Origin: Desulfobacteraceae bacterium | Lineage (GTDB): Bacteria > Desulfobacterota > Desulfobacteria > Desulfobacterales > Desulfobacteraceae | NCBI GenBank assembly: GCA_030638935.1 | Contig: DAOWDR010000452.1 | Location: 1 to 7,267, forward strand | Reading direction: 5' to 3' | DNA: 7,267 nucleotides | Shown here: positions 1 to 5,169 of the stretch, in pieces | Numbering within the stretch: position 1 is the first letter of the stretch | How the letters are laid out: each line of letters opens with the position of its first letter | The notes under the pieces: generated by a model | What the model was told of the DNA's origin: nothing | Databases searched by the model: none | What the model saw: only the letters and a program-made list of their open reading frames with translations | Position numbers and translations under genes: made by a program

Positions 1-1
1 C

Positions 2-613
2 AACGGCGATACTTTTTGCAGTCACCTGATTCATACATTTGATCAGGACCAAATCACTGAGATGCTTGAAACCATCATTCTATCCATGAATAAAATCCGC
101 TTGTACAATGAAAAATCCATGCCGGGAATTGAGATAGCAGTGGATGCCCAGCTTTCAAACTGGACATGGCCCCTTGAAAACAAAAAGAGAAAACTCTACC
201 TAATTGATACAAGCACACCCTTCTACAGAATAAACTGCAATGAACAGCTTGATGTCAGACTGCTTCTTAAAAGCATGCCTTTTATTATCCGACTTTTTAT
301 TAATCTTATAAACCTTGATGATGTTGTGGCAAGATATTACGATTATCGTATAGTATTTCTTGATATTATAGGAAACCTTATCAAAGAGCAGGCCCCTGAA
401 CTGATCCCTCTTTTTATTGATATTGCAAATAAAAAGATACTAAATGATTTTAAATTAAAACCCATAACTAAAAAAGAGGTGGAATCATATTATCAAAAAG
501 ATAAAATGATTTGGATAACATTTTCAACACTGCGCAAAATTGACAGGTTTGTTACAGCAAAAATACTGAAAAAAAGGTATGAATTTCTTCTACCCGGAAA
601 GGTAAAAAGGTAA
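2..613 (+). CDS. DUF6206-like protein with kinase-like motifs, C-terminal part (5' end outside window)
   Basis: The frame is open from the first bases of the window to a TAA at 611-613, so the 203 residues visible are the C-terminal part of a longer protein; the ATG at 62 is probably internal. I recognise the pattern of the uncharacterised DUF6206 family from memory: a D-x-Q-L-S-N-W segment, then Y-L-I-D-T-S-T-P, then D-D-V-x-x-R-Y-Y-D, ending in L-P-G-K-x-K-R. The Asp at 143-145 and Asn at 158-160 have the D-x4-N spacing of a protein-kinase or aminoglycoside-phosphotransferase catalytic loop. The later I-D-T-S could be the metal-binding Asp. That fold assignment is inference and the substrate is unknown. 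The protein looks soluble, with a hydrophobic helical stretch (roughly 280-330). Its stop codon overlaps the ribosome site of the peptidase gene, so the two are probably co-transcribed. Confidence 0.75.
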   Translation, partial: NGDTFCSHLIHTFDQDQITEMLETIILSMNKIRLYNEKSMPGIEIAVDAQLSNWTWPLENKKRKLYLIDTSTPFYRINCNEQLDVRLLLKSMPFIIRLFINLINLDDVVARYYDYRIVFLDIIGNLIKEQAPELIPLFIDIANKKILNDFKLKPITKKEVESYYQKDKMIWITFSTLRKIDRFVTAKILKKRYEFLLPGKVKR

Positions 614-619
614 GGAGGT
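612..619 (+). promoter_or_regulatory. Strong Shine-Dalgarno (AAGGAGGT) deciding the peptidase start
   Basis: AAGGAGGT is a nearly complete match to the anti-Shine-Dalgarno sequence and overlaps the stop codon of the preceding gene. Six bases after GGAGG comes ATT at 625, in frame with the peptidase. The first conventional start codon in that frame (GTG 754) is about 135 bases away. The site therefore argues for initiation near 625, not at 754. Confidence 0.75.
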
Positions 620-624
620 ACATT

Positions 625-1803
625 ATTTCAATATCAAATCCAATCCCAATAATCCGCAGCCTGACCTCCCTGCCCCACAGGGGAACCGGGACACCACAGG
701 AAAGTCTGGCCGCAGACATTATTGAAAATTTTCTGACCTCGGCCGGAGCTGATGTGGAACGTCAAAGCTTTAATACGCCCAAAACATATATCTGGGAAGT
801 CATATGGCTGACGGCCTTAATTGCCGCAGGGTTAGCAGCAACATCTTTTTTATCATGGATTTCCGTGGGTATCCTTGCTTTTTGTACCCTTTCGGCTTTT
901 TTATTCTTTGACTGGCGTTTTTCACCCCTAGGCATTTTATCACCACAGGTTAGCCCTGAAAATATAATCGGAACCATGAAAAAAGAAGATACCCGGGAAG
1001 AAAATACCCTGGAAGAAGATATTACACCAAAGCATCTTATCCTCATGGCCCATTATGATTCAGCACCTGTGTCCCTGCTATATTTACCATCCATGGTTAA
1101 AAATTTCAGATCATCCCTGTTTATAAATCTTTTTTTAATTGTTTTTGCATTGTTAATTTCAATTATGGGAGTCCTTAACCTGGGGGAACCCCTGGTTTCA
1201 TGGTTGCGGTGGATACTGGCCCTTTATTTTCTGATCCAGGGCCTTATTACTTCATTTGATTATTTAAGATACGGATACACAAACGGAGCCTGCGATAATG
1301 CCACAGGAACAGCAGCAGCCATGGTGACTGCCCGCAGGCTTTGGGATAAACCTGTTCCCGGAATCAAGGTTAGCCTTGTTTTAACAGGAGCTGAAGAAAC
1401 CGGCATGAACGGCTCAAAATATTATTTCACTAATAAAAATTTCTCCTTTGAAAATACCTTTGTTCTAAATTTTGACAGCCTGGGAAAAGGTGATCTTAAA
1501 ATCATCACAAAAACAGGAAGCATCAGCACTATCACCTATAAAAACAAACTTGTTGCTGCTGCAATAATGACCGCAAGGAATGATAAAAAATTTAATTGTG
1601 TAGAAACGGCAAGCTGGCATACAGGAGATTTTGACACGATCTGGTTTGCCCGGGCCGGTATTCCCTGCCTGACACTCACAGCCCAGGACAAAGAGGGAGC
1701 CATCCAAAATCTCCACAGGCCCGAAGATGTTATTGAAAACATAGATGAATCTTTAACCGGGTTTACCATTGATTTTGCCGAAAGCTTAGTCAGACGCCTG
1801 TAA
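625..1803 (+). CDS. Membrane-embedded M28-family zinc metallopeptidase (probable ATT start)
   Basis: A 392-residue protein if it starts at ATT 625; GTG 754 would give 349 residues. All five metal ligands of M28 aminopeptidases are present in order (392-residue numbering): His143 in AHYDS, Asp224 in GACDNATG, Glu257/Glu258 in GAEETG, Asp284 in NFDS and His364 in LHRPED, so it should bind two zinc ions and cut peptides. The conserved N-terminal HRGTGT...E..A stretch lies upstream of GTG 754, which supports the longer form. Four hydrophobic segments (about 55-73, 79-96, 165-185, 192-211) form two hairpins, one before the catalytic domain and one between the first His and the bridging Asp. This suggests an inner-membrane enzyme, unlike secreted M28 enzymes. 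No signal peptide is seen. It follows the DUF6206-like gene without a gap. The substrate cannot be told from sequence; the fold call is firm, the start less so. Confidence 0.88.
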   Translation: MSISNPIPIIRSLTSLPHRGTGTPQESLAADIIENFLTSAGADVERQSFNTPKTYIWEVIWLTALIAAGLAATSFLSWISVGILAFCTLSAFLFFDWRFSPLGILSPQVSPENIIGTMKKEDTREENTLEEDITPKHLILMAHYDSAPVSLLYLPSMVKNFRSSLFINLFLIVFALLISIMGVLNLGEPLVSWLRWILALYFLIQGLITSFDYLRYGYTNGACDNATGTAAAMVTARRLWDKPVPGIKVSLVLTGAEETGMNGSKYYFTNKNFSFENTFVLNFDSLGKGDLKIITKTGSISTITYKNKLVAAAIMTARNDKKFNCVETASWHTGDFDTIWFARAGIPCLTLTAQDKEGAIQNLHRPEDVIENIDESLTGFTIDFAESLVRRL

Positions 1804-2088
1804 GACAAGAGCTCTTAAAAACAGGTGGTTAAATATCATTGTTGCGGCTATATATAGCACCCCTTTCACCATTTGTGTTAAATCACATAAATATCCAAGA
1901 GGGTAATTTTTCTTTGTCCAGCCTCAAAAGCCGCAATTTGAATAGATTTAATCAAAAAATTCAAAAAATGGCCATTTTAAAGCCTTCTGGCATATTTAAT
2001 GTATTGTTCCTTAGCAAGAGACAATATTTGGCAGCTTAAATACCCAAAATTGTCAATTTTAACCAATAAAATGGAGATTCTCATCAGT
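1804..2088. other. AT-rich intergenic stretch without a convincing gene
   Basis: About 285 bases separate the peptidase from the next likely gene. A short open frame here starts with TTG, lacks a ribosome site and shows no domain-like composition, so I do not call it. A perfect 10-base palindrome AAGAGCTCTT (1807-1816) follows the peptidase stop, but it has no loop and no T-run, so it is not a normal intrinsic terminator. The only other structure is the 15-base inverted repeat annotated separately. No clear sigma-70 promoter was found. Confidence 0.5.
2046..2060. promoter_or_regulatory. 15-base inverted repeat upstream of the short Cys-motif gene
   Basis: AAAATTG and CAATTTT flank a single central base, making a near-perfect 15-base palindrome about 28 bases before the ATG at 2089. 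Position and symmetry suit a small operator. The sequence is AT-rich, so chance is possible and no regulator is known. Confidence 0.3.
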
Positions 2089-2355
2089 ATGTTCACATTA
2101 TTCAATAGAAATTCAGATAGTATTAAAATCCAATGTCCCTCATGCGGAACGATCAAATCCATTCAAAAATCGAATATCAAAAATTTTGAGAACCGAAGAT
2201 TCATTAAGTGTAAATGTACCTGTAGTGCTTCTTTTAATAAAAAATTAGAGAAACAAGATCCAAAGGAAATGGATTTAATTTCTGCCATAGCCCGTTTAGA
2301 TTTTGGTGTGCTTTGGTATAAGATACAACATCCTTTAGCCTTCCTAAATGGATAA
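2089..2355 (+). CDS. Short Cys-motif protein resembling the N-terminal zinc-binding piece of PilZ-type proteins; possibly truncated
   Basis: An 88-residue frame; ATG 2089 is chosen because GGAG lies upstream (2073-2076, with a longish 12-base gap). The same frame is open to 1999, and ATG 2071 is an alternative. It contains I-Q-C-P-S-C-G, then about 20 residues, then I-K-C-K-C-T-C followed by S-F and K-K-L-E-K. I know this pattern from the N-terminal segment before the PilZ (c-di-GMP-binding) domain in many deltaproteobacterial proteins. The PilZ domain itself (RxxxR and D/NxSxxG) is absent: after the Cys motif the protein has about 30 unrelated residues and stops. Other frames downstream do not restore a PilZ domain. 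It may be a decayed gene or a stand-alone small zinc protein. Function unknown. Confidence 0.45.
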   Translation: MFTLFNRNSDSIKIQCPSCGTIKSIQKSNIKNFENRRFIKCKCTCSASFNKKLEKQDPKEMDLISAIARLDFGVLWYKIQHPLAFLNG

Positions 2356-2443
2356 ACCCATGATTGACGTGGGGGGCCATGGATGATAAAATTTTGTTTA
2401 AGCAATTCTGGGTGACAGGCAACATGAAACCAGGGGGTTTGCT

Positions 2444-2872
2444 ATGAAATGTCCTTTATGCCACATAAAAACCGATTCAGGGTCTTTGCTGCCATACATG
2501 GGTATTGAAATTTGTGAAAATTGCTGGAATCTTAAAAATCCGGATTTAGATCAATCAAAGGCCATCCAAGAACCCAGGCAATCACATATAGAACAAAAAA
2601 AACCAACCCAGGCAAATCGTCCCGAAAAAAGCCATGCAATTGAGCAACTGCAAAAAATCCATGCCGAGTTAAAACTTATACGCCAATCAATTCCAGACAG
2701 CAATTTGAAAATCACAAATTTAGATATACCTTTTTTTCCAATGGTTGTTTTTATGATAAAATGGACGATTTCGGCTATTCCGGCAATGGTGATTTTGTTG
2801 ATCCTGTTTTCAATTCTTTTTGCTTTCTTTGGCGAAGTTTTGAAAAATTTTTTCTTACCCCTCCTAAAATAA
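2444..2872 (+). CDS. Small zinc-ribbon protein with a C-terminal membrane segment
   Basis: 142 residues, starting at ATG 2444 six bases after an AGGGGG ribosome site. The N-terminus has two Cys pairs, C-P-L-C (residues 3-6) and C-E-N-C (24-27), spaced as in a zinc ribbon. Residues about 40-90 are polar and charged and probably form a linker and a short helix. Residues about 98-130 are strongly hydrophobic, with a Pro near 113 that could kink or split the membrane segment. The likely layout is a cytoplasmic zinc ribbon tethered to the inner membrane by the C-terminus. I recognise no named family, and partners are unknown. It converges on the permease gene, and the two overlap by nine bases at their 3' ends. 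Confidence 0.65.
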   Translation: MKCPLCHIKTDSGSLLPYMGIEICENCWNLKNPDLDQSKAIQEPRQSHIEQKKPTQANRPEKSHAIEQLQKIHAELKLIRQSIPDSNLKITNLDIPFFPMVVFMIKWTISAIPAMVILLILFSILFAFFGEVLKNFFLPLLK

Positions 2873-3940
2873 AAGTTTTAAGTATCCGAGTACAACAGCT
2901 CCAAAGAGCACAAATGAAACATAAAGAATAAAAACACGGAATTTTACAAGTGTCCAGACTGCAGCCATTGCCGGCAGGGTTGTTGTGGGGCCTGCAATAA
3001 GAAAGGCCAGAGCAGCAGCCGGGCTCATGCCCTGGGTCAAAAGGCCGCTGACCATGGGCAAAGCGCTTAGATTACTGGTATAAACCGGGATACCAAGAAA
3101 GGCTGCCGTAATAATGGCCCAAAAGTTTTCCCGGCCCATGACATGTGTGATCCATTCTTCAGGAACATAGAGAATAATAATGGCCTCCAGGAAAAAAGCC
3201 AGGGCCATAAATTTTGCAACCATAAGGGTTGCCCCCCATGATTCTTTCATCAGACGGTTCCAAAAACTCTGGTTTTCCCCACACCGGCAGCTTTCTGCCT
3301 CCATGCCATGACAATTTTGTTCTGTTTGGATTAAAGGCCGGTGCGTAACAATGGTGGTATTATCACTGCAGCAGACAGCAGCCGGAACCAGTTCTCTGGA
3401 TTTAAAAGAGAATAAATTTCTTATGCCTGCTAAAAATCCATGCCAGGCATTCTGGACCCTGGAAAATTTGTTTTGACGGTTTAACCCCTTTGCTTTTTTT
3501 AAAACATTGGTGGGGAGCCATTGTTTTTGAACCAAATAATGGGTAATAAATCCTGCGGCCAGACTCAATATAAGGGTACCGACCAGCCGCCAAACCGCCA
3601 GATTCAAGCCAAGGGTCCCCACACTTAAGAAAAAAATTTCAGGGTCCATGGAAGGAGATGCGATCCAAAATGACATGACCGGTGCCAGGGGAACACCGCC
3701 TATCAGCAGAGCTGCAATGATTGGGATGACACCACAGGAACAAAAGGGGGAAAAAGCACCCACAAGGGTTGCAAGAAAAATGGCTGTGATCGGGCCTGCA
3801 TCAAAAGCCTGTTTAATATATTTGGAAGCCCCGGACATGTTTACTGCCACGGCAATGGGGATGGTGATCACAAGGTATGGCCAGATGTGCAAAAAAGCCT
3901 TTACCATAAAATCTGCTATTTCTATTATCTGGTTTGCCAT
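2864..3940 (-). CDS. DUF318/ArsP-type permease with Cys/His-rich central loop (metalloid or metal efflux)
   Basis: A 358-residue integral membrane protein; the ATG is preceded by AAGGAGAT (3945-3952) at good spacing. Two related halves of membrane helices are visible. The first has F-C-S-C-G-V-I-P (residues 66-73) and then GGVPLAPVMSFWIASPSMDP. The second has GMSPAAALAFLIAGPTTTLPA (about 304-324), a repeat typical of the DUF318/ArsP permease family. Characterised ArsP exports trivalent organoarsenicals; related members are proposed to move copper or zinc. The central hydrophilic loop (about 145-225) holds Cys190, Cys191, Cys210, Cys218 and Cys220 with His200 and His211, which may bind metal or metalloid. 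The gene follows an ArsR repressor by 65 bases on the same strand and has an operator-like palindrome just before it, so metalloid-induced efflux is the best guess. The exact substrate is open. Confidence 0.85.
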   Translation of the reverse strand: MANQIIEIADFMVKAFLHIWPYLVITIPIAVAVNMSGASKYIKQAFDAGPITAIFLATLVGAFSPFCSCGVIPIIAALLIGGVPLAPVMSFWIASPSMDPEIFFLSVGTLGLNLAVWRLVGTLILSLAAGFITHYLVQKQWLPTNVLKKAKGLNRQNKFSRVQNAWHGFLAGIRNLFSFKSRELVPAAVCCSDNTTIVTHRPLIQTEQNCHGMEAESCRCGENQSFWNRLMKESWGATLMVAKFMALAFFLEAIIILYVPEEWITHVMGRENFWAIITAAFLGIPVYTSNLSALPMVSGLLTQGMSPAAALAFLIAGPTTTLPAMAAVWTLVKFRVFILYVSFVLFGAVVLGYLKLLF

Positions 3941-3962
3941 GTTTATCTCCTTTTTACATTTC

Positions 3963-3988
3963 TATATTTCTAAATATTTAGAAATATA
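3963..3988 (-). promoter_or_regulatory. 26-base perfect palindrome, probable ArsR operator before the permease
   Basis: A perfect 26-base palindrome lies between arsR and the permease start. Its outer arms are ATATTTC and GAAATAT, the same half-sites as in front of arsR. It can also be read as two overlapping ATATTT-N2-AAATAT elements (3964-3977 and 3974-3987) offset by ten bases, one helical turn, as if for two dimers. A TATAGA hexamer is a possible -10 at its downstream edge on the minus strand, but the -35 is weak. Operator function is inferred from position and the shared half-site. Confidence 0.6.
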
Positions 3989-4005
3989 ATAACAAAAAAA
4001 ATATT

Positions 4006-4305
4006 TTAAGTTTTACAATTACCCTCGGTGCAGCATTCCGCCTGGAGAAAATCTATAAGCTCGTTAAGGACTTCAAACTGGGGGATACAATACAATGTTC
4101 GGCTCTCCCTTACCTGGCGGACCAAGCCAACTGAAACCAGGCGACTGATATGATGGGACAGGGTGGAAGCCGGTATGTTCAATTTTTCCTGGATCTGTCC
4201 CACTGGAGCACCCTGGTCCCCAACCTTTACAAGGTACCGAAAAATCGAAAGCCGGGTGATATGCCCTAACTCTGCCAATTTTTTTGCTGCAATTTCCTTT
4301 TCCAT
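4006..4305 (-). CDS. arsR: ArsR-family metalloregulatory repressor
   Basis: 99 residues, the usual ArsR/SmtB size. A winged-helix DNA-binding core is seen: H-I-T-R-L-S-I-F-R-Y-L (15-25), the helix-turn-helix around V-G-Q-I-Q-E-K-L to S-T-L-S-H-H-I-S-R-L (35-56), and the wing (about 60-73). The classical ELCVCDL site of plasmid ArsR is missing. Instead the C-terminus has Cys91, Cys92 and Cys97, very like the C-terminal three-cysteine As(III) site of Acidithiobacillus-type ArsR. It should therefore repress until As(III), Sb(III) or a similar thiophilic ion binds. ATG 4305 is the only reasonable start, since an in-frame TAG lies just upstream. No Shine-Dalgarno is present, which fits the leaderless promoter. 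It likely controls itself and the permease downstream. The target ion is inferred. Confidence 0.9.
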   Translation of the reverse strand: MEKEIAAKKLAELGHITRLSIFRYLVKVGDQGAPVGQIQEKLNIPASTLSHHISRLVSVGLVRQVRESRTLYCIPQFEVLNELIDFLQAECCTEGNCKT

Positions 4306-4310
4306 GGGGC

Positions 4311-4339
4311 ATAATAACTATTAAAAAACAAGTTGTCAA
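4311..4339 (-). promoter_or_regulatory. Near-consensus sigma-70 promoter of arsR, predicted leaderless transcript
   Basis: On the minus strand TTGACA (plus 4334-4339) is followed by exactly 17 bases and TATTAT (plus 4311-4316). Only five bases separate the -10 box from the arsR ATG, so transcription should begin within a base or two of the start codon. The lack of any ribosome site before the ATG agrees with this. Confidence 0.75.
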
Positions 4340-4341
4340 CT

Positions 4342-4357
4342 ATATTTCCAGAAATAT
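4342..4357 (-). promoter_or_regulatory. Inverted repeat ATATTTC-N2-GAAATAT, probable ArsR operator before arsR
   Basis: Seven-base arms separated by two bases form a dyad that ends two bases upstream of the arsR -35 box. A bound dimer would reach over the -35 and block the promoter. The arms are identical to the outer arms of the palindrome before the permease, which ties both sites to one regulator. It also sits in the divergent gap before the acyl-CoA synthetase genes, but I see no good promoter for those nearby. Confidence 0.6.
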
Positions 4358-4482
4358 CGAAACAACATCCAAATTAGCTTGACATAAATACAATCGTTTG
4401 CTAACGGTTTGCCACTGATCAATGGGCTGGCCGTGATTCGTGATCTTGACCTTTAACACATATTTAAATGATAGGCTTATAA

Positions 4483-5169
4483 ATGAATCCCATAGAAACA
4501 GCAATTGCAAACGGGCAAACCGCCTTATCTGAATTTCAATCCAAGCATCTGCTGGGCTCCCTTGGTATCCCGGTCACCCGGGAAAAGCTGGTACAAACTG
4601 CTGATGAAGCTGTCGCAGCAGCAGAACTTATCGGGTATCCCGTGGTCCTGAAAGCCTGCTCCTGGGAGTTGATGCACAAAAGTGAAATAGGCTGCATCGA
4701 ACTTAAGCTCGCAAATCCCACTGCTGTTCAACAAGCCTATAACCGGATTTGCGAAAAAATAAAAATTACTTTAGACGGCATTTTGGTCCAGGAAATGGTG
4801 GATGGTCAGCGTGAACTGGTTCTGGGTTTAAGCCGTAGTCCCCAATTTGGTTCCTGTGTCATGCTTGGGTTTGGCGGAGTGATGACCGAAGTGATACAGG
4901 ACACGGTGTTTCGGGTAGCGCCCTTTGATAGACTGGAAGCCCTTGATATGATCGACCAATTAAAATCAAGATCCATGCTGGATTCTTTCCGGGGCCAGCA
5001 GCCTGCTGATCTGGAGGCAATTTGTCAAACCCTTACAGCCATTGGTCATCTTGGTCAAAAGGAAAAATCCATTGCAGAAATAGATATCAATCCCCTGATT
5101 ATCTCCCCCAACGGTACAATCAAGGCCGTGGATGCCCTTATTATCCTAGAAAGAAAGCAAATCATATGA
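4483..5169 (+). CDS. ADP-forming acyl-CoA synthetase, beta (ATP-grasp) subunit
   Basis: 228 residues, the normal size of a free beta subunit of NDP-forming acetyl/acyl-CoA synthetase (acdB-type). The ATP-grasp fold is seen from an N-terminal L-S-E-F-Q-S-K helix through G-Y-P-V-V-L-K (Lys57, nucleotide binding), M-H-K-S-E-I-G (His65, matching the second phospho-histidine of archaeal ACD enzymes), V-Q-E-M (about 102-105), G-F-G-G-V-M-T-E (129-136) and E-I-D-I-N-P-L (199-205, metal binding). With the alpha subunit it interconverts acyl-CoA + ADP + phosphate and acid + CoA + ATP in the cytoplasm. ATG 4483 has only a weak AGG seven bases upstream. The stop overlaps the alpha start as ATGA. Acetate is a likely substrate in an anaerobe, but aryl or branched acids cannot be excluded. 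Confidence 0.9.
   Translation: MNPIETAIANGQTALSEFQSKHLLGSLGIPVTREKLVQTADEAVAAAELIGYPVVLKACSWELMHKSEIGCIELKLANPTAVQQAYNRICEKIKITLDGILVQEMVDGQRELVLGLSRSPQFGSCVMLGFGGVMTEVIQDTVFRVAPFDRLEALDMIDQLKSRSMLDSFRGQQPADLEAICQTLTAIGHLGQKEKSIAEIDINPLIISPNGTIKAVDALIILERKQII

Noticed and set aside
1807..1816. AAGAGCTCTT palindrome after the peptidase, considered as a terminator
   Set aside because: It has no loop, a short stem and no following T-run.
1839..2039. Short plus-strand open frame (66 codons) after the peptidase
   Set aside because: It starts with TTG, has no ribosome site, reads through AT-rich sequence with no domain-like pattern, and overlaps the upstream part of the next frame.
2163..2425. 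Two minus-strand open frames opposite the short Cys-motif gene, considered as a possible mobile-element remnant
   Set aside because: Neither shows transposase or integrase motifs, and I found no paired terminal inverted repeats or target duplication around the region.
2400..2443. Small stem (AAACC/GGTTT plus AGCAA/TTGCT) before the zinc-ribbon gene, considered as a riboswitch
   Set aside because: The pairing is short and includes the ribosome site itself, and no known riboswitch core is recognisable.
3648..3989. Plus-strand open frame of 113 codons opposite the permease start
   Set aside because: It is antisense to a well-supported permease, runs through the operator palindrome, and its translation looks like a shadow of membrane-helix codons.
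4073..4339. Minus-strand open frame of 88 codons overlapping arsR
   Set aside because: It is an out-of-frame shadow of the clear ArsR reading frame and spans its promoter.
5022..5165. N-terminal extension of the alpha subunit from an upstream ATG
   Set aside because: These 48 codons lie inside the beta gene in another frame and have no resemblance to the family; the conserved protein begins at the ATGA overlap.
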